A stretch of 64,000 nucleotides of DNA from Zoroaster sp. YZ-2022 (taxonomy: Eukaryota > Echinodermata > Asteroidea > Forcipulatida > Zoroasteridae): positions 18,000,485 through 18,064,484 of the forward strand of contig CM055820.1 of assembly GCA_029582265.1 (NCBI GenBank), given 5' to 3'. Positions 23,163-33,535 of this stretch are shown one piece after another (within the stretch, counting starts at the first letter, position 1; each line of letters opens with the position of its first letter). The position numbers and the translations under genes were made by a program. The notes beneath the pieces were generated by a model. It searched no databases, was not told the DNA's origin, and was given only the letters and a program-made list of their open reading frames with translations.

Positions 23163-23234
23163 ATCTTAGCCAGTCAGTCACACATGAACAGCGACCTGTA
23201 CGACCTGTACGACCTAAACAGCGTATAACATCAG
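23163..23234 (+). CDS. NLR-2 linker exon e
   Basis: 72 bp, phase 1 on both sides, starting exactly 156 bp after exon d. It has one extra 9-bp RPV unit (RPVRPVRPKQR) and ends catcag|gtaaag. The next in-phase exon found is the NACHT exon at 25573. Confidence 0.65.
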
Positions 23235-23726
23235 GTAAAGTTTGATATGTTTGCTTGATAATCATAGTGTGAATATGGCATGGAGGTGCACATCATCATT
23301 AATGTATCTATACGTACTTATGACATCATGGGCATCAATCACTACTTAGAAGTGTGAATAAGCGTAACATACCCTATGTGGACCTGATAACAAAAGATGT
23401 CCACACAATGCAGGTCCTTGAGACATTATATTTTCACAAATTAGAAAATCTAAATTGTCAAAAACAAAGCATTTTTTAGTGTATGTGATTGTAATGTCAT
23501 AAAATGAAGTAGATTATTAAGGGGAAAGACTGAGACAAAATTCGCTCCAAAAAGAATCTTCAGTGCAAATGGCAATGGTTTGAAAAATGTGTTTTTCTTA
23601 TGTACACGATAACAATAGAAGTCCACATGTGTGCAGTCATTGACAGATACAGGATTTGGCTAACATTGGGGTTGGGGAAAATATTTTTTATAAACTTTTG
23701 TTTATTGCCATGGCCAATTTGCCACC
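23235..23726. other. NLR-2 intron
   Basis: Nothing recognised beyond unique AT-rich sequence. Confidence 0.5.
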
Positions 23727-24100
23727 CCCACCCCCTGTATTCACCCTTACCCGCCACTCTGCATGTGTGATCTGCAGCATTTATTTTTGATTCTCGATGC
23801 TCTGTAGTGCATTATGAGTGCTTAAAATAATGACTTAACATTTTCCTTGAATGCAGTAAGAAATGTAACCTATTCCTTCTGGTTTAGAATTCGGTTTTGT
23901 TCAGGGCCTTTTTATATGAACTACCAAACAAAGTTGGGTTTGGGGGGGACACACATTTATTGATATAACAGCCCATTACTCCATCAATCCCCAAACACTC
24001 TACGCCCATTGATGAGGAAATGGGAGTGGTTGATTCTTGTACCAATGTCCCAATATGTCTGTCTAAGACTAGATCTGCCTCTGTGCGAGTTCAAAGCTGC
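23727..24100. repeat. Duplicated intronic repeat, copy 2
   Basis: Partner of 21205-21615. The two copies flank the linker-exon array, which suggests they bounded a past duplication or recombination event. Confidence 0.75.
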
Positions 24101-24526
24101 TGCGTATAGGACCCATCCTTATTTTGTTCAATTCTAGATGCCCTGTGGTGCATTCTGAGTGTCATATGAAGATTTCTGTAGCATACTCCTCAGTAGTCAG
24201 GGTTGCTAGGCCTCCATATTGTGTAATTTTTAAATTATTTATGGGAAATCCAAAACAAAAAGTGTAGGAGGCTATTGCATTGATATACTGTCTCCACTTC
24301 AAAAAGAGAGGGTGACATGTCCCTGTGCCCCACTGATCAACGTCCATGCTGACAACTAATTGTTCTCAGAGTATAAACACATAGAGGGTCAATGTCTACT
24401 ATACTATCCTGATTGGGAGATACTGTTATCCCGATTGAAACTCTATTCTCCCAATGAGGATACCACATAAAGAAGTGTGGCTCACAGGAGTCGATGTCTA
24501 CTATACTATCCTATTTTTATGATCAT

Positions 24527-24693
24527 TATTTATGATAACTTGACCACTGGGCTGATTATTTATGATAACGTGACCACTGGGCTCATTATTTATGATAACG
24601 TGACCACTGGGCTCATTATTTATGATAACGTAGTGACCACTGGGCTCATTATTTATGATAACGTGACCACTGGGCTCATTATTTATGATAACG
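24527..24693. repeat. About 30-bp tandem repeat, nearly six units
   Basis: The unit is ttatttatgataacgtgacc followed by actgggctca. It is intronic, and the forward frame is open through it only because of the repeat. Confidence 0.9.
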
Positions 24694-24730
24694 GTTAAAT
24701 GCCCTGTTATCTAGGACAGCATGCACTCGT

Positions 24731-24828
24731 GAGGTATTTTTTTCAGTCATTGAGTTAATCTTAAAACTAGGACACAAATTCCATGCCCTGTCAAAAGTCT
24801 GTTCTCATGACGATATTGTGCCTTTAAT
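24731..24828. mobile_element. Palindromic MITE, half copy
   Basis: Only the right half of the 1674-1896 family: ttcagtcattgagttaatct, attccatgccctg, catgacgatattgtgccttt. Confidence 0.6.
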
Positions 24829-24959
24829 AGCCAGTGCTGTTCCTGTATTACATTTAGCAATATGTATTGGAACTGGTGCCCAACGTTATAGTGTACTATG
24901 TAGGGGATATATCTCATATGCAAATCAGCGGAATGCAATAGTACCAGTGTCAAAATTCA

Positions 24960-25572
24960 ATGCTAGAATTAAAAGAAAATTTGCTGTAAACACAAGTGTA
25001 TTTTTAATGGACATGTTTTTGAGTTTATTCTTCAACGACTAAAACTTGTCGTGGTGTTTACCAAAACATGTTTGTGCATGTATGAATTTAGACACAAAGA
25101 CACGTTTACAATTTAGACACAAAAACATGTTTAAAAACATGTATATAGGAGGACAACACTTGTGAACACCACAAAAGGTGTCAACTTTTCTTTTACAGTA
25201 TTTGTGTTTGCAGATTGTAATTTCTGAATGCATTTTCACTGTTTTCTCATTAATAACACACAGCAATGAGCTGAAACTTTCAATTGTTTTGTATATTATA
25301 TCTTAATTGATATGGAGTGATACATAGCAGAATGAGTCTACTAATGGTATACTTTTCCTTCAATACTTCAAATAATTTAATCATTAAAAATGACAATGCT
25401 GTAATAATCCTGAAACGAAAGTGATTTCCAATTGTCTGACCTTTTTGGTGGCAAATGTAAAACAAATCATTTACTCAACCGTCACACATACTGTATATCA
25501 TTATCAAATGTTGCTATATTGTTTGTGTTCCTTTTTCTATTTTATTGATGTTTAATTATTTTGTTTTTACAG
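24960..25572 (+). repeat. NLR-2 copy of the duplicated NACHT 5' flank
   Basis: Collinear with 11800-12416. The same acceptor, tttgtttttacag, ends it at 25572. The flank is intronic, so its strong conservation reflects recent duplication rather than coding constraint. Confidence 0.85.
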
Positions 25573-27083
25573 AAACGAGGCCCGTCACAGATGATCAACC
25601 AAGCCATTCTCGGCAAATGGGTCCAGAGTTGAGAGATCATTCACAAGTTGTCGCTGACAAATGTAATGCAGCATTGAAAGCACACTACACAACGATAGGT
25701 ACTGTGAATATAAATCCTTGGGTGGATGATGATCAGATGCACATTGACATTTATACAAAATTGCAGTTGGAAAAAAGTGAAGGTGTAGCGGTTGTTATGA
25801 CACACAGTGAGAAAGAGATAATGAATTCGATCGAGTATGAAAAGATATTCCTCATTAAGTCAAGAGAGGGCAATTTTGTTAAGCGACTTATTTTCTATGG
25901 CAAAGGGGGTGTAGGGAAGTCAATGTTCTTTGATAAGATTGCCTACGACTGGGCTGTTGGTTCTAGTGATGTACTCAACAAGTACAAACTTGTATTTGTT
26001 TTAAAAATGTGTGCATTAGACCAAAGCTCAAACCTTATTGATGCAATTTTCCAACAACTGCTCGAAGAAGACGTTGACATTTCTAAAGTTGCATTGAAAT
26101 CACTTATCATCCAAAACCCTAATGACGTTTTGATTCTTTTGGATGGTTTTGATGAGTTGACAACGACAACTCTCACTGAAACCTCATTTGGGTCAATCCT
26201 AAGAGCCCTGAATAGAAAAACATACTACCGCGAATGTTGCATAGGTGTAACAACCCGTCCCTCCCATTTTGAGCGATTAATGGACAAATCATTGGTTCAA
26301 AATCCTTGCGCACACCTGAAGGTTGTTGGTTTTACAAAAGATGATGTGAAAGAATATGTCAGAAAGTTTTTCCGGGGAAACAGTGAGGCACTTATTGAGA
26401 CAATTGAAAGTTCAGATGTTCTTTCTGACTTGGCAAGTAACCCAATGATTCTTCTACTTATGTGTTTAATTTGGAGAGAAGATAAAATGCTTCCATTAAC
26501 CATGTCACGCTTATACAGTAAGGCAGTGAGTTACATATTCAAAAGGAAAGGCCATGACTCTGACAAAGAAATATCAGATGTTTTGATCAAAATTGGAGAA
26601 GTAGCGCTGAATGGACTCCTTGACCCAGAACTAAAACTTGCATTTCCAGAGTCTGCATTTGATAAGAATACACTTGCCCTTTCATTAAAGGTAGGCATCC
26701 TAAACAGTCAGAGGGTTTTCAAGAATTACAAATCACATAACAGCATACAATTCCTGCATAAAACAATGCAAGAATTGTGTGCTGCAAAATACTGGCAGAG
26801 CCTACCTCCAAAACAATTTGGGAATATTTTGGATCGCATATGTGATGGAACACACAACATCAGTGATTTTTATTATCTGCTTCGCTTTTGTTGTGGTGAC
26901 AATGAAGTGTGCATGAAGAGAATCTTAATTCCACTCCTAAACCGTAAATCAAACAAGTTGGCATTACATTGTTATTTTGAGGGTCAGTTAAAAGAGATAC
27001 CTTCAGAGACGTATATCAAGTCACTGATTACAGATATAATACACATTGCAAGTCAGAGTTTGGAAGGAATTATCTTAGAATAA
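25573..27083 (+). CDS. NLR-2 exon: NACHT ATPase domain
   Basis: The acceptor is phase 1, matching the upstream exons. The frame reads ETRPVTDDQPSH..., then (counting from the in-frame ATG at 25545) P-loop GKGGVGKS at residues 119-126, a PNDVLILLDGFDELT Walker B at about 192-206, a VTTRPSH sensor-like segment and the winged-helix/helical region with FLHKTMQELCAAKYWQ. This is a NACHT STAND ATPase, whose family role is nucleotide-gated oligomerisation of a cytosolic receptor. Relative to NLR-1 it lacks 49 bp near 27050 (the bases coding the IDSNSDLHSLMFFL region). This shifts the frame and gives a premature stop at 27081-27083. The LRR sequence continues in another frame from 27098. The shift is either a true lesion or an assembly error. 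Confidence 0.88.
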
Positions 27084-27097
27084 TTGAATGTATTACA

Positions 27098-27300
27098 TTG
27101 AGAAAAATATTCATAACAGAGTCACTGGATTTATTTGCTCGAGCGCTGAGTAACATGACAAACGTCCGAAGGCTTGCCCTGTTTGGCTGTTCACTGTCTG
27201 GCAGTGATTTGAAGACAATTCTGTTGTCCTTGAAAGACAACACACGCTTGATTGCATTAACTCTTAATGATAATACAATGTTAGGAGGCACAGCTTCACA
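27098..27300 (+). CDS. NLR-2 LRR region, part 1
   Basis: In the frame shifted by the 49-bp loss: FITESLDLFARALSNMTNVR, RLALFGCSLSGSDLKTILLS, then LTLNDNTMLGGTAS. These are LRR units of the ribonuclease-inhibitor type used by NLRs. The reading is cut at codon CA| by the insertion at 27301. Joining 27300 to 33043 gives the in-frame continuation. Confidence 0.8.
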
Positions 27301-27502
27301 CCCAGATAACATTCATACATTGGGCCAACGTTGGCAATTGGTCGGCAACGTCGGCATTGGCATTATGTCAGCTTTTGACGTTGGCTCAATGTTGGCATTA
27401 CATCGCCAACATCGGCGTTGGCATTATGGTGGCTGCTTATGTTGAGCCAATGTTGGCAATTAATCGGCAACATCGGCATTGGCATCATGTTGGTTGCAGA
27501 CA

Positions 27503-28592
27503 TTGGGCCAATGTTGGCTCTAGGTCGGCAATATAACATTGGCATTACGTTGGCGATCGATGTTGGACCAACGTTGGTTTTTAGTCGGACACCGACATTG
27601 GCATTGTGTTAGTTTCTTACATTGGGCCAATGTTGGCTCTAGGTCGGCAATATAACATTGGCATTACGTTGGCCGATCGATGTTGGACCAACGTTGGTTT
27701 TTAGTCGGACACCAATATTGGCATTGTGTTAGTTTTTAACATTGGGCCAATGTTGGCTCTAGGTCGGCAATATAACATTGGCATTACGTTGGCGATCGAT
27801 GTTGGACCAACGTTGGTTTTTAGTCGGACACTGACATTGGCATTGTGTTAGTTTTCAACATTGGGCCAATGTTGGCTCTAGGTCGGCAATATAACATTGG
27901 CATTACGTTGGCGATCGATGTTGGACCAACGTTGGTTTTTAGTTGGACACCGACATTGGCATTGTGTTAGTTTTTAACATTGGGCCAATGTTGGCTCTAG
28001 GTCGGCAATATAACATTGGAATTACGTTGGCGATCGATGTTGGACCAACGTTGTTTTTTAGTTGGACACCGACATTGGCATTTTGTATGTTTTCAACATT
28101 GGGCCAATGTTGGCTCTAGGTCGGCAATATAACATTGGAATTACGTTGGCGATCGATGTTGGACCAACGTTGGTTTTTAGTCGGACACCGACATTGGCAT
28201 TGTGTTAGTTTCTTACATTGGGCCAATGTTGGCTCTAGGTCGGCAATATAACATTGGAATTACGTTGGCGATCGATGTTGGACCAACGTTGGTTTTTAGT
28301 CGGACACCGACATTGGCATTGTGTTAGTTTCTTACATTGGGCCAATGTTGGCTCTAGGTCGGCAATATAACATTGGAATTACGTTGGCGATCGATGTTGG
28401 ACCAACGTTGGTTTTTAGTCGGACACCGACATTGGCATTGTGTTAGTTTCTTACATTGGGCCAATGTTGGCTCTAGGTCGGCAATATAACATTGGAATTA
28501 CGCTGGCGATCATGTTGGACCAACGTTGGGTTTTAGTCGGACACCAACATTGGCATTGTGTTAGTTGTTATCATTGGGCCAATGTTCTTATC
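27503..28592. repeat. Left subterminal array, about 119-bp units
   Basis: Roughly nine units, each with cattgggccaatgttggctc, taggtcggcaatataacatt, acgttggcgatcgatgttgg, accaacgttggtttttagtc, ggacaccgacattggcattg and tgttag. Irregular shorter units precede it from about 27315. Each unit contains several inverted ttggcc/ggccaa motifs and the perfect palindrome cgatcg. Confidence 0.9.
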
Positions 28593-28775
28593 GGTGACGT
28601 CATGTCAGCAACTCAGCCAATTTGATTGGACGAAAAGAAATACGTCACGCAGGTCACATTTTTCCAACCGGCATTTTTAACTACGAAACGATGTCGTTTA
28701 TTTTCGTCTAACTGATCGTTTGAGAATCGTTGCACAATTAATGGAAGGGGTCTTCATTACTTGGTTTCATTTGAA
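28593..28775 (+). promoter_or_regulatory. Promoter-like cluster inside the large transposon
   Basis: Just inside the left array lie a full CRE palindrome TGACGTCA (about 28595), a CCAAT (about 28615), an inverted one (attgg) and a second tacgtcac. About 100 bp later an ATG (28741) opens MEGVFITWFHLK to a donor-like aag|gtatgt. This could be the element's own promoter and first exon. It is an inference from motifs only. Confidence 0.3.
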
Positions 28776-29439
28776 GGTATGTAATCTTTCACATTATTAA
28801 TACATGTATGTTCGTTTTAGTATAGACATGGAGGTAGAATTAATGACTGTACAAAACTATGGTTATAACGTTAACATCAGTGTGAGTGTGGCACTGGTAT
28901 TGTACAGAAGGTCATGTACTGACTGTAGGCCTACTGGTCGTATACATGTGTATGCGAGCTTTCACTGTACAACCCATTGTCAGTGACATTGTCCTGTACA
29001 TTGCATGGATGGAGGGGCCATGATATAACAAAAAACACACACAGGGGATGTTGCAATAATAATATTAATAACTGTAGGCAATTTGGCTTCAGTAGTGTCA
29101 ATAGTTCCTAAGTAATACTGTGGTGGCTGCAACTGGCGCATAGCCTACTGATCCTTTTCTCACTCAACTAAAGCAAATGGAGGAAGGACCTTCCTCCATG
29201 ACTAAAGACAAGTAGGCCTGAAACTCATGAGATAATGAAACAGTCATGTCATGGATCAAGGAGAGGTCACATGTATTCTATTTTAAAGCCTAACTTAAAG
29301 GCATTTTTCTGAAGTTGCATCAATCCATCATGCTGATAATAATGACTCTGAGGGTTTTCTAACTAATATGTGTGTTTTGTTAGCATGACCATTATTCTTT
29401 GTCCCTCTTTGAAAACATAATATTGTTTTTACATGGTAT

Positions 29440-30660
29440 GTTTGTATTTCAGATCAAAGGTTGATCATGCTTGCTATGACATACCGTAGTCAACCATCCA
29501 TATAGTTTACACTATACTTGGGGGTAAGAATGACAAACATCATGTAAGTTTTTCTGTAGTCAAACAATTATTTATGAATTTTTGATGAAGCCATGCCCCC
29601 TCCCCCACCCACAGAAAAAAAAGAAAACATACGTTTTTGGTTATTTTTGGTAAATAATTTATAAAACACAAATACTCCCAAATGTATAAAATAACCAACA
29701 TGAACACAAGCTTCTCGTGTCTAATTAATTAGAATCATAATAAATGTGGACTTACTCAAGTACTTTTCCTGCCTCTATATTAAAAACGACTCACACAAAA
29801 AAAAATGTTAGCAAAAAATTTGAGATTTCCATTTATCTGGCTTAAATGTTAAGTCAAAATTTGTGAACATTGTTTACAGGTAATTGGAACTGAAAAAAAA
29901 ATGGAACCGGGTAATGGCAGTTTCAGTCATCCAGATACATGGCTACCTGGAACAGCCTTATCCCTAATTGGCTTCTAAATTACACCAAAATATTTCTTAT
30001 TCAATTATGTTATTGTCCACAGATTGTCCAGACTGAGTTTGCAGTGAGGATGAGGTGCAAGCTTGCTCCTTCCTTATTCCCCATCAGAGGTAAGCGGGTG
30101 AAGGGCAAAAAACTCTATAGTCATTATAGGATGCCACCAAGTCATTTATTGACTGGTATTAGTGGTAAGGACATGACTGTTAATATTAAACCTGTTGTCA
30201 TTTAAAGTGCATGCTGGGAATCTGGTGACAAACCCAGTAGCATGCAAATCATTTGAAGTACACAGGCATAATGGTGCATCAAATCTGTACAAGATGTGTG
30301 CAGTGGTCATTCAATTGAGAATGCTTAAAATGTTTGTTTCTTTTTACATTGAATAAGTGATTGATTCACCATCACTTTATAGGCCTTATGAATTCTTCGG
30401 CATGTAGCATCACCATCTATGCTGAGTTTGGACCACACCAACATATATTCATCGGTATATATTGAACATACATGTATCTTATAGCATAAATTGTACATGT
30501 ACATGTCATTGTATACAGCCCATCATATCTTTTAAAATAATATCCCCCTTTTCACTCCAGATTGGAACCATTGAACCCTTGTCATACAAATGTGTCACAC
30601 ACAAACAGCCATTTGTGTTACTGCTTCGAGGTGTGTCAGAGTCCGTATAACTTTGTGATC
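29440..30660 (+). other. Weak exon-like segments inside the transposon
   Basis: Acceptor/donor-bounded open segments occur, for example ttgtccacag| at about 30021 reading IVQTEFAVRMRCKLAPSLF, with donor options at about 30090 and 30166. Another follows cactccag| near 30561, reading IGTIEPLSYKCVTHKQPFV. They do not join into one clear frame and I do not recognise a domain. They may be remnants of a transposon gene or a captured gene. Confidence 0.2.
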
Positions 30661-31107
30661 CAATGTCCAGCAGTTGAAGTTGATCCATTCTTCAAAGGAG
30701 TTAATGTTTGTTTTAAATTAATTTATATGGACCTATCCTATCTGTGGCAGTTTGTACCTTCATGGGAATTGTTTTTTCAGAACCTTAAAACACATCTGGG
30801 TCTTTCTAGGTATTTTTGTAAACATATAACAATGATTGTACTGAGGAATTATTTTTTTGACTGAACCCAAAAATCCTCATGAGTGTAGTTATTAAATAGT
30901 ATCTGTTGGGTGATCTAGTAAAATGTATATTGCCGACTGTGAATCCCTGGGAGTTGGGCCATGTAAACAATCTTCATTGCATAGGTATGTTAGTCTTGGT
31001 ATACATTTTCGCAGATTACCCAATTAAAGTTCCTATGTATTTTTATGCAAGCATTGGGATATTTCAACCCAAGTACTGACCATCAATCCCATACACAAGT
31101 AAAGATA

Positions 31108-31310
31108 TTAAAGGGACAGTATTGTCATGATCAGAGCAGACTTTCTACAGGGCATGGAATCGGTGTCTTAGTTTAATATGAACACAGTAACTGAAAATTA
31201 CTGGCTCATTTATGACCTTACCACGTGAGTATTATTTTCAGTCACTGAGTTAATCTAGAACTTGAACTCTGATTCCATGCCCTGTTGATACGTGGCAATA
31301 CTACCTTTAA
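31108..31310. mobile_element. Palindromic MITE, copy inside the large transposon
   Basis: taaagggacagtattgtcat ... gggcatggaatcgg ... gattccatgccctgttga ... ctaccttta. Its left flank (tgaccatcaatcccata) is the same as that of the copies at 55324 and 59588, so it sits in a larger shared repeat. Confidence 0.75.
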
Positions 31311-31426
31311 ACAATAACTTTAAAATGACTATTTTTTATGAACATGTATTTTCAACAGTTAAAGAGAAATAAATACATATAACAATCAGAAGATCATTTA
31401 ATTGTTTGTTTCTTTTCATTTTACAG

Positions 31427-31473
31427 TTATCCTTCAAATTACAATGTGTTGTCTCCTAGGCCATCCTAACAAG
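31427..31473 (+). repeat. 47-nt exon-like segment, copy 1
   Basis: Bounded by cattttacag and aag|gtaagc. It is identical or nearly so to 46800-46846 and 53486-53532. One frame reads CCLLGHPNK. The flanks (gagaaataaatacat, caatcagaagatcattt, tggcaattttctatg) are also shared, so the whole approximately 300-bp block is a repeat. Confidence 0.7.
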
Positions 31474-31679
31474 GTAAGCATGTGTTCCTTATAGAAAGAT
31501 GCACTTATTTATGGCAATTTTCTATGTAAATTTAACAGTTTATTCAGCTGAATGTTACACAAAAAACAAGAAATTTGTTTTATTTGATTGCTTGCCGTAG
31601 ATAAGGCTTCTTAATACATGGAAGACATGCTTATCTCATTAGACTCGGAATCTGGGTCAACATTAACGTGAGTCCGGGT

Positions 31680-31822
31680 TGGATATGACCCGGCCCTTTC
31701 CAGGTGAGAATGACCCCGGAAAGTTGGGTCAGATTATGTGACTTGTTTTCTGGGTCAAATAATCTGACCCAACTTTTTGGGTCATTCTGACCTGGAAAGT
31801 GTCCGGGCATGTCCAACCCCGC
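31680..31822. repeat. Imperfect hairpin rich in tgggtca/tgaccca
   Basis: Arms of about 60-65 bp (ggatatgacccgg...gtcagattatgt against aataatctgaccc...ccgggcatgtcc) around a short loop near 31748. It is non-coding. Confidence 0.65.
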
Positions 31823-31859
31823 GGAGTATGGGTCAATTCTGACCCAGGAGTTTTTAGTG

Positions 31860-33018
31860 TGTTGGCTCGATGCTGGCTCGAAGTCAATGATACAAAGGCA
31901 CAATGTTGGAATATGTTGGCTCGATGTTGGATCAAAGTTAATGATACAAAGGCCCAACATTGGTCCAATGTTGGACTATGTTGGCTCAATGATGGCTTGA
32001 TGTTGGCTCAAAGTCAATGATACAAAGGCCCAATGTTGGTCCAATGTTGGAATACGTTGGCTCAATGTTGGATCAAAGTTAATCATACAAAGGCCCAACA
32101 TTGGTCCAATGTTGGACTATGTTGGCTCAATGTTGGCGCAAATTCAATGATACAAAGGCCCAATGTTGGTCCAATGTTGGAATATGTTGGCTCAATGTTG
32201 GCTCAATATTGGCTTAAAGGTGACGATACAAAGGCCCAACATTGGCCCAACGTTGGGCCAACTTTTCGCTGGGCCCACTGTAATGCCGATGAGCAAAATT
32301 ACGTTGGGCCAACGTTGACAGCCAACGTTGGCCCAATGAAATCGTTCCGTTGGCCCTACGTTGGGCCAATGTTGGGATGAGTTGACTCAACGTTGGCTCA
32401 ATATTGGCTTAATGGTAATGATACAAAGGCCCAACGTTGGGCCAATGTTTACGTTGGCCCAACGTTGGGCCAACTTTTACGTTGGCCCACTGTAATGCCG
32501 ATGAGCAAAATTACGTTGGGCCAACGTTGGCCCAATGAAACCGTTCCGTTGGCCCTACGTTGGGCCAATGTTGGGATGAGTTGACTCAACGTTGGCTCAA
32601 TATTGGCTTAATGGTAATGATACATTGGCCCAACGTTGGGCCAATGTTTACGTTGGCCCAACGTTGGGCCAACTTTTACATTGGCCCACTGTAATGCCGA
32701 TGAGCAAAATTACGTTGGGCCAACGTTGGCCCAATGAAACCGTTTCGTTGGCCCTACGTTGGGCCAATGTTGGGATGAGTTGACTCAACGTTGGCTCAAT
32801 ATTGGCTTAAAGGTAATGATACAAAGGCCCAACATTGGCCCAACGTTGGGCCAATGTTTACGTTGGCCCAACATTGGCCCAACGTTGGGCCAATGTTTAC
32901 GTTGGCCCAACGTTGGGCCAACTTTTACGTTGGCCCACTGTAATGCCGATGAGCAAAATTACGTTGACAGCCAACGTTGGCCCAATGAAACCGTTCCGTT
33001 GGCCCTACGTTGGGCCAA
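31860..33018. repeat. Right subterminal array of the large transposon
   Basis: The first part has short units (ggctcaatgttgg, tgatacaaaggcccaa, ttggtccaatgttgg). From about 32200 there are about four units of nearly 200 bp with acgttgggccaatgttggga, tgagttgactcaacgttggc, tggcccactgtaatgccgat and gagcaaaattacgttg. Open frames through the array are repeat artefacts, including the one that runs into the LRR region. Confidence 0.9.
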
Positions 33019-33040
33019 CAATGTTGTGATGTTATCTGGG

Positions 33041-33535
33041 CAGTGGGCTCCTCATATTCAACACTTCAAAACCCTAAACGTTCTATCTATAGGTGGTTGT
33101 AACATACAACCTAAAGATATGGAACACATCATGAAGAATGTCAGTAAAAGCAAGAGTGAGTGTGAGGTAGATGTAACTGTAACATTAGACGATAACAAAG
33201 CACTGGGTGGCAAGGCCGACATATGGTCTCGTTATTTGTGTCTCATGATACACATCAAGGTGCTGGACCTGAGTGGTTGCTCATTGGTATGCAATGATAT
33301 TGAACATATTGCTAATGCATTGAGTGAAGTGCCCAACCTGGCCTACTTGCACCTGTGGAGAAACTCATCCTTAGGAGGGTCTGCCAATGTGTGGTCTCGT
33401 TATTTGTGTCTCATGAAGCACCTGCAGGTGCTGGGTGGTTGCAAGTTGGATAGTAATGATAAGATCATTATTACTCAATCCTTGAGTAAAATGACAAACC
33501 CATTTCATGTCAGATATGGTAATTTGTTCGATTGA
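33041..33535 (+). CDS. NLR-2 LRR region, part 2 and C terminus
   Basis: Continues the LRRs after the transposon: QWAPHIQHFKTLNVLSIGGC, NIQPKDMEHIMKNV, then GGKADIWSRYLCLM, IKVLDLSGCSL, LAYLHLWRNSSLGGSANVWS. The last unit is shortened (LQVLGGCKL, lacking DLS), and the protein ends NLFD at a stop at 33533-33535. The recurring LGG-A--WS-YL--M motif joins the two LRR parts exactly across the insertion. LRRs form the ligand-sensing or autoinhibitory end of NLRs. Confidence 0.82.
   Translation, partial: QWAPHIQHFKTLNVLSIGGCNIQPKDMEHIMKNVSKSKSECEVDVTVTLDDNKALGGKADIWSRYLCLMIHIKVLDLSGCSLVCNDIEHIANALSEVPNLAYLHLWRNSSLGGSANVWSRYLCLMKHLQVLGGCKLDSNDKIIITQSLSKMTNPFHVRYGNLFD

Larger units (their letters stand above)
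22759..23234 (+). repeat. 156-bp exon-intron tandem repeat array
   Basis: Repeats of a 93-bp intron (gtaacgtttgaaatattt start, ccttcctttacag end) plus a 63-bp exon. The units are nearly identical, including in the intron, so expansion is recent. Each unit adds 21 codons without changing frame. Confidence 0.85.
27301..33040. mobile_element. 5.74-kb transposon inserted in the NLR-2 LRR exon
   Basis: The terminal inverted repeats begin cccagataacat and match at 18 of 22 positions (27301-27322 against 33019-33040). Direct CA dinucleotides flank the element (27299-27300, 33041-33042). Removing the element and one CA restores an uninterrupted LRR frame, so the ends are precise. Inside each end lie long tandem arrays of palindromic ttgggccaatgttgg-type units. 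The centre holds other repeats and weak exon-like pieces. Long tandem-repeat ends resemble foldback-type elements. No transposase was recognised, so the superfamily is open. Confidence 0.85.

Noticed and set aside
22851..23234. Regular direct repeats considered as a CRISPR array
   Set aside because: The repeats are exon-plus-intron units with splice sites and no variable spacers, in a eukaryotic gene.
24477..24698. Frame with IIYDNVTTGL repeats
   Set aside because: Translation of the 30-bp tandem repeat.
31799..33030. Long plus-strand frames (GPTLGQRW, NVGPMLEYVG type) that run into the LRR frame
   Set aside because: Translations of the ttgggccaacgttgg arrays. Fusion to the LRR part is fortuitous because the element border lies in frame.
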